A stretch of 64,000 bases of DNA, from NCBI GenBank assembly GCA_026982705.1, contig JALSGP010000006.1, positions 37,349 through 101,348 of the forward strand. Direction: 5' to 3'. The stretch's first letter is position 1. Every line of letters starts with the position of its first letter. The stretch is from Alphaproteobacteria bacterium. Its GTDB lineage: Bacteria > Pseudomonadota > Alphaproteobacteria > Geminicoccales > Geminicoccaceae. Positions 10,981-19,568 of the stretch are shown here, piece by piece. The notes below the pieces were generated by a model that was not told the origin of the DNA, ran no database searches, and saw nothing but the letters and a program-made list of their open reading frames with translations. The position numbers and the translations under genes were made by a program.

Positions 10981-11442
10981 ATGGGCAACAGCCGTCAGGG
11001 CACGGGCTCGACGCGGGTGAGGGGCGAGGCGGAGACGAAGGGGCGGGCCAAGGCGTCGCCGGTGGACTGGGAGGACGCCGCCCGCCTGCTCGCCGTGGGT
11101 CTCAGCGCGAGCGAGGTGGCCCAGCTCGTGGGCACCACGCCCGGGCGGGTGCGCTACCGGCTGGCGCGGGTGAAGGCGTTCCGCGAGCTGGTGGAGCGCT
11201 ACCGCGCCGAGGGCCGAACCGGTCCGCGCGAGGCCTACGAGCGTCTGTGCCGACTGGTCTATGCCCATCTCGAGCGGCAGGTCCGTTGCGGCAATCTGCG
11301 GGTGCTGCTGTGGGTCGCCGACCGTCTCAAGCTGGTGCGCCCGGCGGAGGTGGACGTGGCGGAGGCCGAGCTGGCCCGGCTCGTCGACAGTCTCCCGGAG
11401 GAGCAGCGCGAGGAGCTCGCCCGTCTCGCCGGGGACCGCTGA
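10981..11442 (+). CDS. Small helix-turn-helix DNA-binding protein
   Basis: This 153-residue protein is of unknown role. A basic N-terminus is followed by a helix-turn-helix at about residues 35-60 (LSASEVAQLVGTTPGRVRYR), which resembles resolvase, sigma-4 or terminase-small-subunit HTHs. A helical region follows (YERLCRLVYAHLERQ, VLLWVADRL) and an acidic C-terminus. ATG 10981 is preferred, since the frame upstream of it has no family-like sequence. The palindromes at 10900-10948 directly precede it. No phage genes are nearby, so a terminase role is unlikely. Confidence 0.7.
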   Translation: MGNSRQGTGSTRVRGEAETKGRAKASPVDWEDAARLLAVGLSASEVAQLVGTTPGRVRYRLARVKAFRELVERYRAEGRTGPREAYERLCRLVYAHLERQVRCGNLRVLLWVADRLKLVRPAEVDVAEAELARLVDSLPEEQREELARLAGDR

Positions 11443-11462
11443 GCCGGGGGTGGCCGGCGGGC

Positions 11463-11723
11463 TCAGGCCCGCCGGTCGCCCTCCGGCTCCACCACCGTCA
11501 GGGTGAGGTGGGGCGGGTAGTAGAGGGTCGGGCCGTCGGCGAAACGCACGAAGTTCCAGCCGCTCACGTCGTCGCCGCCGTCGGTGCGGTGGCGGCGCAC
11601 CCGGCCCCGCTCCAGCACCGGCCGGTCGCTCTCCACCACCACGGTGCCGATGTGGGAGTCGTCGAACAGCACCACCTCGCCGCGGTCGTCCGGCACCAGC
11701 CGGTCGATCCGGATCACCGGCAT
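11463..11723 (-). CDS. Hypothetical protein
   Basis: A short protein of 86 residues (MPVIRIDRLVPDDRGE...) of mostly beta-strand character, ending in LTLTVVEPEGDRRA. I do not recognise the family. An upstream ATG at 11804 would add 27 residues rich in Pro, Ala and Gly and has a GAGG about 10 nt before it, so the start is uncertain. The gene is convergent with the HTH gene, with 20 bp between the stops. Confidence 0.5.
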   Translation of the reverse strand: MPVIRIDRLVPDDRGEVVLFDDSHIGTVVVESDRPVLERGRVRRHRTDGGDDVSGWNFVRFADGPTLYYPPHLTLTVVEPEGDRRA

Positions 11724-11955
11724 CGATCCGCCGTCGATCCGGCTGCCGCCCGCGATCCCGGGTGCGGGCGCCGGGGGGCTCGGGGTTGCGCGTCTGTGGA
11801 TCATCGCCGCCTGCCTCGTGTTGGGATTCCCGGAGACTGCCACGTCCCGCGACGGCCGTCACGCCCGCGAGGTTAACCGAGGCGGCGGGACGCTCAAGCG
11901 CGAACGCCGGAAGAACGGTCCCTCCGTACGACGGACGGGCCCGCCACACACCGAG

Positions 11956-13443
11956 TTACGCGCCCCGCGGCGCAAGTCGCAGTCCGGGACGCAGCCGGCG
12001 GAAGGGCAGTTTCCGCGGATCGACGGGCATGTGACCCGGCGATTCCACCAGCAGGATCTCCTCGGCCAGCGGACCGAAATCGGCCCGGAAATGGACGGTA
12101 CTCTTGAGGGCGAGGATGCGGCACCGTTCCGGTTCGACGCCGACGTGCCGGAAGGGCGCCCGGTCGGCGGCCTGCATGCGGCGGCTGGTCACCACCACCT
12201 CCACCCCGGGGGCCCTGTGCGGGGCGAGCCGCGCCATGGGGCCCAGCTCCAGCCGGTTGCCCCGGTACATGGGTCCCGTCGCCACCGTGTGTCCGTCGCC
12301 GAGCGCCCGGACCTCCCAGTCCGCCACCACCGGCTCCACGCCCGCCGGGCCGTGGCGGCCGCCCAGCGGCAGGCCCGCGAGGAGGGCGCCGGTGCCGGCG
12401 GCATGGGCGGCCCGCGCCGCCTCGGGATCGCACAGGAGCCCCAGCACCGTATCGGGTGCCCGCGCCGCCGTCAGCGCCCGCAGCAGGCCGGTGGTGTCGG
12501 CGGTGCCGCCGGCGCCCGGATTGTCCTGCACGTCGGCGAGGATCACCGGCCGCCGGCGGGGGCGGGCGAGGGCCTCCCGCACCGCCGCCTCCGGTGACCA
12601 CAGCCGGCCGGCGAAGCGGGGCTCGGCCTCGGCATACAGCGCCGCGAGACGCCGTCCCACCCGCGTCACCGCCGTCCCGTCCTCGCCGTAGACCAGCACC
12701 GAGGGACCGAGCCAGAAGGTGTCGGAGGCGGGAAAGCCCATGCAGAGGGAGGGCACGGTGCCGCTCGCGGCCCCGAGCTCCGCCACCGCCGCATAGAGCC
12801 CACGGGCCGGCTCCGCCTCGGTGCTCTGGAAGGGCAGCGGCACCAGATAGTCGGGCTTGTGATGGAAGCGGGCGAGGGGGCGGCCCCGGGCGAGCCTGCG
12901 ACGCAGCAGTTCCACCGCCCGCATGCCCGTCTCCGCCAGGTCCACGTGGGGATAGGTGCGGTAGGCCACGAGAGCGTCGGCCCGCGCCACCATGGCCTCG
13001 GAGACGTTGGCGTGGAGGTCGAGGGCGCACACCAGCGGGAGGTCGCCGACGAGATTCCGGATACGGGCGAGCAGTTCGCCCTCGCCGTCGTCGAGGTGCT
13101 CGCACACCATCGCCCCGTGCAGGTCCAGCACCATGCCGTCGAGGCGGCCGGCGGTGCGGATGCGGACCTCGAAGCGCGTCCACAGCGCCTCGAAGGCCTC
13201 GCGGGTGACCGGCCCCGAGGGGCAGGCGTTGGCCCAGACCAGCGGCACCACGGTGGCGCCGGCGGCGCGCAGGGCCTCCACCATCCCGGCGACGGCGAGA
13301 TTGCGCCCCGCCACGCCCGGCGGGAGATCCTCGCCCTCCAGCAGCGGCGGCCAGGCGTCGGCCTCGAGGAAGCGCTCGAGGGTGGCGGGCTGGGGCGCGA
13401 AGCTGTTGGTCTCGTGATGGAGACCACCGACGGCGATGCGCAT
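11956..13443 (-). CDS. M81 family metallopeptidase (MlrC/microcystinase C-like)
   Basis: A 495-residue protein of the family named after MlrC, which cleaves linear peptides released from microcystin. The true substrate here is unknown; most members occur where no microcystin is met. Visible hallmarks are GGLHHETNSFAP at the N-terminus, LDGMVLDLHGAMV and CALDLHANVSEAMV with metal-binding Asp/His pairs, and ILADVQDNPGAGGTADTT near residue 315. A C-terminal MlrC domain follows. ATG 13443 matches the family start. It lies 53 bp downstream of speE on the same strand. Confidence 0.88.
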   Translation of the reverse strand: MRIAVGGLHHETNSFAPQPATLERFLEADAWPPLLEGEDLPPGVAGRNLAVAGMVEALRAAGATVVPLVWANACPSGPVTREAFEALWTRFEVRIRTAGRLDGMVLDLHGAMVCEHLDDGEGELLARIRNLVGDLPLVCALDLHANVSEAMVARADALVAYRTYPHVDLAETGMRAVELLRRRLARGRPLARFHHKPDYLVPLPFQSTEAEPARGLYAAVAELGAASGTVPSLCMGFPASDTFWLGPSVLVYGEDGTAVTRVGRRLAALYAEAEPRFAGRLWSPEAAVREALARPRRRPVILADVQDNPGAGGTADTTGLLRALTAARAPDTVLGLLCDPEAARAAHAAGTGALLAGLPLGGRHGPAGVEPVVADWEVRALGDGHTVATGPMYRGNRLELGPMARLAPHRAPGVEVVVTSRRMQAADRAPFRHVGVEPERCRILALKSTVHFRADFGPLAEEILLVESPGHMPVDPRKLPFRRLRPGLRLAPRGA

Positions 13444-13496
13444 GCCGGACCTCCCCCACGAAGGCCGACGGGGCGGATCGCTCCGCCCCGCGGCAC

Positions 13497-14372
13497 TCAG
13501 TCCGCCTCCGTCTCCGCCGCCTTCGCCGCCAGCGCCACGAGATGGGGGGGCGGGCGGAAGCTCGCCCAGTGGATCTCCGGCGTGTAGTAGCGCAGCCCCT
13601 GGATGCCGGTCTCGGCGAAGCGGCCGCGGAGGGTCTCGAGATCGAGCTGCCGGTGGGCGGGTTCGTCGGTGGCCCAGCCCAGCGACATGAAGCCGCCGAT
13701 GTAGGTGGGCACGGCGCAGACGTAGAAGAACACGTCGCGGAAGCCGGCGCGGCGCTTGTTGCGCTGGGTGTCCACCAGCTCCTGCTTCTCGATGGCCGGA
13801 TTGCCCGTCTGGGTGACGAGGATGCCGCCGGGGGCGAGGCGCCGGCGGCAGGCGGCGTAGAACTCGGCGGTGAACAGCACCGCCCCCGGACCCTGCGGGT
13901 CGGTGGAATCGACGATGATCACGTCGAAGGCCGGTCCGTCCCCGGCCATGTACTTCGCGCCGTCGGCCACCACCAGCTCGTAGCGGGGATCGTCGAAGGC
14001 ACCGCCGCTCAGCTCGGGGAAGTACTTCCGGCAGAACTCGATCACCCCCGGGTCGATCTCCACGTGGGTGACGCGTTCCACCGAGCGGTGGCGGCACACC
14101 TCGCGCAGGGTGCCGCCGTCGCCGCCGCCCACCACGCAGACGTGGCGCGCCGCGCCGTGGGCGAGGATGGGCACGTGGGCCAGCATCTCGTGGTAGACGA
14201 ACTCGTCCTCGGTGGTGAGCTGGAGCGCGCCGTCGAGGACCAGCACGCGCCCCCAGTCCTCGTGCTCGAAGACGACGATCTCCTGCAGACCGGTGTTGCT
14301 GTGGTAGAGGACCTCCTTCACCAGCAGCGTCTGCCGCCAGCGCGGGTGGAGGGTCTCGGTGTACCAGAGCAT
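13497..14372 (-). CDS. speE: Spermidine synthase
   Basis: The enzyme transfers aminopropyl from decarboxylated SAM to putrescine. The 291 residues include VLDGALQLTTEDEFVYHEM, the SAM-site glycine loop CVVGGGDGGTLREV near residue 85, the acidic VEIDPGVIEFC, and the catalytic IVDSTDPQGPGAVLF. ATG 14372 shares its A with the speD stop (TGATG), so the two genes are translationally coupled. Length and motifs are standard. Confidence 0.96.
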   Translation of the reverse strand: MLWYTETLHPRWRQTLLVKEVLYHSNTGLQEIVVFEHEDWGRVLVLDGALQLTTEDEFVYHEMLAHVPILAHGAARHVCVVGGGDGGTLREVCRHRSVERVTHVEIDPGVIEFCRKYFPELSGGAFDDPRYELVVADGAKYMAGDGPAFDVIIVDSTDPQGPGAVLFTAEFYAACRRRLAPGGILVTQTGNPAIEKQELVDTQRNKRRAGFRDVFFYVCAVPTYIGGFMSLGWATDEPAHRQLDLETLRGRFAETGIQGLRYYTPEIHWASFRPPPHLVALAAKAAETEAD

Positions 14373-14860
14373 CAGAAGATCCCCCGCAGCTGTTCGGCGA
14401 CGGTCATGTGGCGCGGCCGGAAGGCTTCCCGCAGCACGGGGATGCAGCGGTGGGGATCGGCGCGCCCGCACATGAAGATGTCGAAGGCGGCGAAACCGCG
14501 CTCCGGCCAGGTGTGGACGGAGATGTGGCTCTCCGCCAGCACGGCGACACCGGAGAGACCGCCGTTCGGGGTGAACTTGTGGAGATGGACGTGCAGGAGG
14601 GTGGCGCCGGCCACCTCCACGCAGCGTTCGAGCACGGCGCGCACGAAGGCCTCGTCGTCCAGCCGCTCGGCGCCCCACAGATCGAGGATCAGATGGGTGC
14701 CGGCGAAGCGGAGACCGTCGCGTTCGACGAAGTAGTCCCTGCGCTCCTCGGTGTCGGGTCGGCCGCCTTCGGTGACGAAGGCCGCTTCGGAAACCTCGGC
14801 TCGGGTGTCCAGCACCTCCGCTTCGGCTTCCATCCCGATCCGGGCGAGAGAGTAGGTCAT
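14372..14860 (-). CDS. speD: S-adenosylmethionine decarboxylase proenzyme
   Basis: The enzyme makes the aminopropyl donor for SpeE. It self-cleaves before a serine to form a pyruvoyl cofactor. That site is visible in AESHISVHTWPERGF (about residues 105-119), with the downstream FDIFMCGRADPHR. The 162 residues make it longer than the ~125-residue Bacillus type because of an N-terminal extension (about 45 residues, acidic). It is the first gene of the speDE pair. A promoter candidate lies about 225 bp upstream, so the 5' leader would be long. Confidence 0.95.
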   Translation of the reverse strand: MTYSLARIGMEAEAEVLDTRAEVSEAAFVTEGGRPDTEERRDYFVERDGLRFAGTHLILDLWGAERLDDEAFVRAVLERCVEVAGATLLHVHLHKFTPNGGLSGVAVLAESHISVHTWPERGFAAFDIFMCGRADPHRCIPVLREAFRPRHMTVAEQLRGIF

Positions 14861-15084
14861 GGCTCTCCTCCTCGACTCGGATGGAAGTGAAGGGTCGGCC
14901 CCGGAGGGCCTCGACCGGCGGTTCCGCGGGCGGGAGCCCGAAGGCTCTGCGAGAGTCCTGCAGCCGTGCTCGAACGTGGGGCCGTGCTGCCGATCGCGTC
15001 CCGCCCGGTACGAACGACAAAACGCACCCCCCGGCCGGGCCGAAGCAGTGCGTTCCGCCGCTCGCGCGGCTCGACTGCGAGGGC

Positions 15085-15112
15085 GATTTAGTCGTTCCGG
15101 CGCACTTTGCAA
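15085..15112 (-). promoter_or_regulatory. Putative sigma-70 promoter of speDE
   Basis: On the minus strand, TTGCAA (15107-15112) and TAAATC (15085-15090) are spaced by 16 bp. They form the only AT-rich patch between ccdA and speD. The predicted start near 15078 would leave a leader of about 215 nt before the speD ATG. Confidence 0.4.
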
Positions 15113-15128
15113 GCGCCCGTCGCGGCGC

Positions 15129-15863
15129 TCAGCCCACGAGTTGGAACCAGGGGACCGTCTCCAGCAGCCAGAAGGAGAAACTCTGCAAGAGGCCGGTCAC
15201 CATGGCGATGCCCACCAGCACCATCGCCGCCCCCATCACCTGCTGCAGCCGGCGGCCGGTCGCGGTGAGGCGGCGCATGCGGCGCAGCAGCGCGTCCACG
15301 AACCAGGCCGCCAGCAGGAAGGGTACGCCGAGACCGGCGGAATAGACGGCGAGCAGCGCCACGCCCTGCGGCAGACTCGCGGTGCTGGCGGTCATGGTGA
15401 GGATGGCGCCCAGCACCGGCCCGATGCAGGGCGTCCAGCCGAAGGCGAAGGCGGTCCCCATCACGTAGGCGCCGAGGGGACGTCCGCCCGGCAGCTCGAG
15501 GTGGAGGCGGAACTCGCGCCCCAGCGCGCCCAGCGGCGAGAGGCCGAGGAGATGGAGGCCGAAGAGGGCGATCAGCACGCCGGCGGCGACGGTCAGTTCC
15601 TCCTTCCACTGCAGCAGCGTCCGGCCCAGCCACGAGGCGCTGGCACCGAAGGCCACGAACACCGTCGAGAAGCCGAAGACGAAGAAGAGCCCGAAGAAGA
15701 GCGCCCGCAGCCGTGCCGAACGCCGTTCCCGCAGCTCCTCGAGCTCGGTTCCGGCCACGTAGGAGACATAGCCCGGCACCAGCGGCAGGACGCAGGGCGA
15801 GAGAAAGGAGAGGATGCCGGCGACGAAGACGGTGGCGAGGCCGAGTTCGGAGATCCCACCCAC
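15129..15863 (-). CDS. ccdA: Cytochrome c biogenesis protein CcdA
   Basis: CcdA carries electrons from cytoplasmic thioredoxin across the membrane to periplasmic thiol proteins, including those for cytochrome c maturation. The 244 residues form six hydrophobic helices. The redox cysteines are in LSFLSPCVLPLVPGYVSY (about residue 24) and FGWTPCIGPVLGA (about residue 145). It follows the M23 peptidase gene on the same strand by 81 bp. A periplasmic reductant would also suit the SoxW-like protein at 59.4 kb. Confidence 0.93.
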   Translation of the reverse strand: MGGISELGLATVFVAGILSFLSPCVLPLVPGYVSYVAGTELEELRERRSARLRALFFGLFFVFGFSTVFVAFGASASWLGRTLLQWKEELTVAAGVLIALFGLHLLGLSPLGALGREFRLHLELPGGRPLGAYVMGTAFAFGWTPCIGPVLGAILTMTASTASLPQGVALLAVYSAGLGVPFLLAAWFVDALLRRMRRLTATGRRLQQVMGAAMVLVGIAMVTGLLQSFSFWLLETVPWFQLVG

Positions 15864-15944
15864 GGACGGCGCTCCCGGACCCTGGTCCCGGCCCCGCCAA
15901 TTGGTGGCCGCGGGCGCCGGCGCAAGGGTGCGCGCCGTCGCGAC

Positions 15945-16913
15945 TCATTCGACGGTGAAGGTGAAGGTCTCGCGGCGGACGGCGTCGCCGCGCCGCACCG
16001 TGACCTCGGCCCGATAGGTGCCGGGCCGCCAGCCGCCCCCGGGCCGGCGGCGGCCGGCATAGCGCATTCCCAGCGCCCGGTCCTTCTCCACCTCGGTGAG
16101 CTGCTGGAACAGCAGCCGCCCCTCCGGTCCGCGGATGCGGAAGTCCACGAGATCGCCGCGGCGGAGGTGGAAGGCGCGCACCCACAGCACCAGCGCCGGG
16201 GCGGTGCGGGCCACCCGTCGGAGTCCGCGGAAGTCGCCGCGCAGCACCTGGGCGAGCCGCGGCGGACGCACGGCGAGACCGACGCCGGTGACCACCGGCA
16301 GCGGCCCCGCCCGCGGATCCCCGATCGGGCCGAAGAGCTCCGGGAAACGGGCGCGCGGGTCCAGGAGCCACCCCTCGCGGGCGAGCTGGAGGTGGAGGTG
16401 GGGGAAGTTCGTGAGACCCGAGAGCCCCACGAGGCCCAGCAGCGCCCCCGCGTCCACCCGGTCGCCCCGCCGCACCATGACGCTGCCACGGCGCAGATGG
16501 CAGTACTGGACGAGCAGACCGTCGGCCGCGCGGATGCGCACCCCGTTGCCGCATTCGCGTCCGGCCACCGCCTCGCGGCCGCGACGGCCGAGCGCCCCGT
16601 CCGCCTCACCGTCGCGCACCGCCACCACGGTGCCGGCCACCAGCGCGCGGACGGCAATGCCCTCGATCATGGCGAGGAGATCGGGGACGGCGATGTCGAG
16701 GCCGCGGTGGTCCTCGTCGGCGGGACTCCACGGGCCGTCGACGCCGCCCGCCAGCGCCCGCGGTCCCGGCACCCGCACCACCCAGCAGTCGCGGCCCAGG
16801 GTGCAGTCGAGGGGAAAGCGCGCCGCACGCACCGGCCCCGTCCCCGGAAGGGTAAGCAGGAGCAGCGCGAGCCACGCGACGCGGCGCACCGCGGCGAGAG
16901 CGAGGGCGGGCAT
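15945..16913 (-). CDS. M23 family metallopeptidase (LytM domain), exported
   Basis: This is a predicted peptidoglycan endopeptidase of 322 residues. The N-terminus is a signal peptide (WLALLLLTLPGTGPVRA). The catalytic domain has EDHRGLDIAVPD (His and Asp ligands near residues 70-74) and FPHLHLQLAREG (HxH near 170), so the Zn site is complete. The C-terminal 120 residues are a beta-rich domain of unknown function ending in RRETFTFTVE. ATG 16913 gives the signal peptide directly. Whether it digests septal or side-wall peptidoglycan cannot be told. Confidence 0.88.
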   Translation of the reverse strand: MPALALAAVRRVAWLALLLLTLPGTGPVRAARFPLDCTLGRDCWVVRVPGPRALAGGVDGPWSPADEDHRGLDIAVPDLLAMIEGIAVRALVAGTVVAVRDGEADGALGRRGREAVAGRECGNGVRIRAADGLLVQYCHLRRGSVMVRRGDRVDAGALLGLVGLSGLTNFPHLHLQLAREGWLLDPRARFPELFGPIGDPRAGPLPVVTGVGLAVRPPRLAQVLRGDFRGLRRVARTAPALVLWVRAFHLRRGDLVDFRIRGPEGRLLFQQLTEVEKDRALGMRYAGRRRPGGGWRPGTYRAEVTVRRGDAVRRETFTFTVE

Positions 16914-17001
16914 GGGGCGCCTCCTGGCGGGTCCACCCGAGGGTAGAGTGCGCCCGGCAGGTGTGGCAAGGATCCGGCCGCCCTCGGACGGGGTCGGCGG
17001 A

Positions 17002-17030
17002 TTGAACCGACTCCAGAGATCCTCTAGATC
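17002..17030 (+). promoter_or_regulatory. Putative sigma-70 promoter of mntH-usp
   Basis: TTGAAC (17002-17007) and TAGATC (17025-17030) have 17-bp spacing, and the start codon lies 25 bp further on. An AGAG-ATC-CTCT palindrome (17015-17025) lies in the spacer and could be an operator, for example for a Mn-responsive regulator; the regulator itself is not identified. Confidence 0.45.
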
Positions 17031-17054
17031 CGTCCCGGTCGTGGGAGACCCGGC

Positions 17055-18965
17055 ATGAGCGAGACCGCCCGGTCCCTCGGCGAGCACCACGCCAGCATCG
17101 CCCTGCCCCGTCGCGGACCCCTCTGGCGCCGCTGGTTCGCCGTGGCGGGACCGGCGCTGCTGGTCTCCGTGGGCTACATGGATCCCGGCAACTGGGCCAC
17201 CGACCTCGCCGGCGGCAGCCGCTACGAATACGCGCTGCTGTGGGTGCTGCTGATGTCGAACCTGATGGCCATGCTCCTGCAGAGCCTGGCCGCCCGGCTC
17301 GGCATCGTGCGTCGGCGCGATCTCGCCCAGGCGTGCCGCGAGCGCTTCCCGCGCCCCGTCAATCTCGCCCTCTACGTGATGGCCGAGATCGCCATCATCG
17401 CCACCGATCTCGCCGAGGTGCTGGGCTCGGCCATCGCCCTCCAGCTCCTCTTCGGTCTGCCGCTCTTGTGGGGCGTCGCCCTCACCACCCTCGACGTCCT
17501 CCTGCTGCTGGCCCTCTCCAGCTACGGGATCCGCAAGCTGGAGGCGCTGATCCTCTCCTTCGTGGTGATGATCGGCGGGGGGTTCCTCGTGGAGATCTGG
17601 CTGGCCGATCCCGACTGGGGACGGGTGGCGGCCGGCCTCGTCCCCTCGCTGCCGGATGCCGGCGCCCTCTACATCGCCGTCGGCATCCTCGGCGCCACCG
17701 TCATGCCCCACAATCTCTACCTCCACTCGGCCCTGGTGCAGACGCGGCGGACGCCCGATCCGGAGTCGATCCGCCAGGCGGTGCGGCTCAACACCGTCGA
17801 TTCGGTGCTCTCCCTCAATCTCGCCTTCCTGGTCAACGCCGCGATCCTGATCATGGCGGCGGCGGTGTTCTACCGTGCCGGCGTCGAGGTGGCCGAGATC
17901 CAGGATGCCCACAGGCTGCTGGAGCCGCTCCTGGGCAGCACGGTGGCGCCGCTGGTCTTCGCCCTGGCGCTGCTGGCGGCGGGCCAGAGTTCCACCATCA
18001 CCGCCACCCTCGCCGGCCAGATCGTCATGGAGGGCTTCCTCAACATCCGCATTCGCCCGTGGCTGCGGCGGCTGATCACCCGTCTGCTGGCGGCGGCGCC
18101 GGCGGTGTTCGTGATCCTCTTCATGGGCGAGGATCGCACCGGCGAGCTGCTGGTGCTCAGTCAGGTGGTGCTCTCCCTGCAACTGCCCTTCGCCGTGATC
18201 CCGCTGATCCATTTCGTCTCCGACCGGGAGACCATGGGCGCGTTCGCGGTGGGGCGGCTGGTACGGACCCTGGCCTGGGCGGTGGCGGCGCTGATCGTGG
18301 GGCTCAACCTCAATCTCGTCGTCGGCGAGATCACCGCCTGGACCGCCGACGACCCCACGGGACCGCTGGCCCTCGCGCTCCATGCCCTGCTCGCCGCGGT
18401 GCTGCTGCTGTTGGCCTATGTGACCTTCGCCCCGCTCCTCGCCCGCCTGCGCGGCATCCGGGTCCCCGTCCGCAGCATCGACATCCACGGGACCGCCGCC
18501 CGGACCGTGGCGCTGCCGGAGGCCGCGCCCCGCTACCGCCGGATCGCGGTCGCCCTGGATTTCGGCGGCGGTGAGGAACGGGTGCTGGCCGAGGCCCTGC
18601 GGCAGGTCGATCCCCGCACGGGTGAACTGCTGCTGCTGCACGTGGCCGAGAGCCCGGTCGCCCGCGTCTACGGTGCCGAGGCCGAGGACTACGAGGTGGA
18701 ACAGGACCGGGCGCGGCTGGAGGCGCTGGTGGAGCGCCTGCGCGCCCACGGCGTGCGGGCCCGCTACCGGCTCGGCCGCGGCGATCCCCTCTCGGAGCTG
18801 GCGCGTCTGTGCGCCGAGGAGGCGGTGGAGCTGCTGGTGGTGGGTGCCCACGGTCATCGTGGCGTCGAGGACGTGCTGTTCGGGGCGACGGTGAGTGGGC
18901 TGCGCCACCGGCTCGCCATTCCGGTGCTGGTGGTCCCGCCCCCGGCCGCCGACGGGACGCGGTAG
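17055..18965 (+). CDS. mntH: Nramp divalent metal transporter fused to a UspA domain
   Basis: This is a proton-coupled Mn(II)/Fe(II) importer of the Nramp/SLC11 family. Residues 1-475 hold the transporter with about 11 helices; the metal-site motifs are SVGYMDPGNWATD (about 38-50) and GATVMPHNLYLHS (about 215-227). Residues 490-636 form a universal stress protein domain: RRIAVALDFGGGEERVL, a LLLLHVAES strand and the ATP-site end VVGAHGHRGVEDVLFGATV. The fusion implies that nucleotide or stress sensing may gate metal uptake. The ATG follows a promoter candidate. The aio locus begins 63 bp downstream. Confidence 0.93.
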   Translation: MSETARSLGEHHASIALPRRGPLWRRWFAVAGPALLVSVGYMDPGNWATDLAGGSRYEYALLWVLLMSNLMAMLLQSLAARLGIVRRRDLAQACRERFPRPVNLALYVMAEIAIIATDLAEVLGSAIALQLLFGLPLLWGVALTTLDVLLLLALSSYGIRKLEALILSFVVMIGGGFLVEIWLADPDWGRVAAGLVPSLPDAGALYIAVGILGATVMPHNLYLHSALVQTRRTPDPESIRQAVRLNTVDSVLSLNLAFLVNAAILIMAAAVFYRAGVEVAEIQDAHRLLEPLLGSTVAPLVFALALLAAGQSSTITATLAGQIVMEGFLNIRIRPWLRRLITRLLAAAPAVFVILFMGEDRTGELLVLSQVVLSLQLPFAVIPLIHFVSDRETMGAFAVGRLVRTLAWAVAALIVGLNLNLVVGEITAWTADDPTGPLALALHALLAAVLLLLAYVTFAPLLARLRGIRVPVRSIDIHGTAARTVALPEAAPRYRRIAVALDFGGGEERVLAEALRQVDPRTGELLLLHVAESPVARVYGAEAEDYEVEQDRARLEALVERLRAHGVRARYRLGRGDPLSELARLCAEEAVELLVVGAHGHRGVEDVLFGATVSGLRHRLAIPVLVVPPPAADGTR

Positions 18966-19028
18966 GACCGCTGGTCGCCGCGTGCTCGACGGATCAGACT
19001 CCTCCCAACGACGACGGGGAGGGGGGCG

Positions 19029-19388
19029 GTGATCCGGCGAGCGTGGACCCGACGCGGGCTCCTGGCGACGGCGGCGGGACTCGCGGCGACGGCCGGGGCG
19101 CGCGAGCCGCTGCGACTGGGTCTCACGCCGGTGTTCCTCGACAACGACCTGATCCTGCTCCGGCGGCTGCAGGCCCATCTCGAGGCCCGGACGGGATGGC
19201 CCTGCCGGCTGGTCAAGCGCCGCAGCTATCAGGAGATCACCGTGCTGCTGCTGGCCGGCCGCGATCTGGAACGTTTCGCCCGCCGGTTCGGCGTGGACGT
19301 GGGCGGCCTCGCGCCCGAGGCGGCGCGGCTGCTCGGCATCTCCCGCACCACCCTGTGGGAGAAGATGCGTCGCTACGGGCTGGGCTGA
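19029..19388 (+). pseudogene. In-frame fusion remnant: AioX-like N-terminus joined to AioR-like Fis HTH
   Basis: The 119 residues split cleanly. Residues 1-78 are a twin-arginine or Sec-type signal (RRGLLATAAGLAATAGA) plus the start of a PhnD/AioX-type periplasmic binding protein (LRLGLTPVFLDNDLILL, RRSYQEITVLLLAGR). Residues about 79-119 are the C-terminal Fis-type helix-turn-helix of an NtrC-family regulator (LAPEAARLLGISRTTLWEKM). In arsenite oxidisers aioX (periplasmic sensor), aioS (kinase) and aioR (sigma-54 activator) lie next to aioBA, so this looks like the scar of one deletion from within aioX to the end of aioR. The frame is open and has a strong GTG ribosome site, so a product may still be made. 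Function is doubtful. Confidence 0.75.
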
Positions 19389-19389
19389 C

Positions 19390-19437
19390 GTTCGAAGATC
19401 CGGACGTGCCGCGCCGCCCGCGTCCGGTGGATCGAAC
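19390..19437. promoter_or_regulatory. Long interrupted inverted repeat upstream of aioB
   Basis: GTTCGA (19390-19395) and CCGGAC (19400-19405) are mirrored by GTCCGG (19422-19427) and TCGAAC (19432-19437). It starts just after the remnant's stop and lies about 70-115 bp upstream of the start predicted from the sigma-54 promoter. It fits either a terminator stem or paired activator sites (AioR-type upstream activating sequence). No T-tract follows, which favours the latter slightly. Confidence 0.45.
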
Positions 19438-19479
19438 GCCGGCCGCCGGCGGGTGACGGGTCTCCGGCGCTTCCCGCTC

Positions 19480-19495
19480 TGGCACGGTTCCTGCT
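19480..19495 (+). promoter_or_regulatory. Sigma-54 (-24/-12) promoter of aioBA
   Basis: TGGCACG-N4-CTGCT matches the consensus TGGCACG-N4-TTGCW with one substitution. GG and GC have the exact 10-bp separation. Transcription would start near 19506. Sigma-54 dependence via AioR is known for aio operons in Agrobacterium and Rhizobium NT-26, which supports this reading. Confidence 0.7.
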
Positions 19496-19568
19496 TCGTC
19501 GGACGATGACCGGCCACCGGGGCCGGTCGCGGGAGGGAGCGACGGCCGCCCGCGGGACCCTCGGGCCC

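Noticed and set aside
10981..11442. Phage terminase small subunit
   Set aside because: The HTH pattern is similar, but there is no large subunit, portal or any phage gene nearby.
11871..11885. GTTAACC as a further CtrA box
   Set aside because: Only one half-site is present; the position seven bases on reads GGCG.
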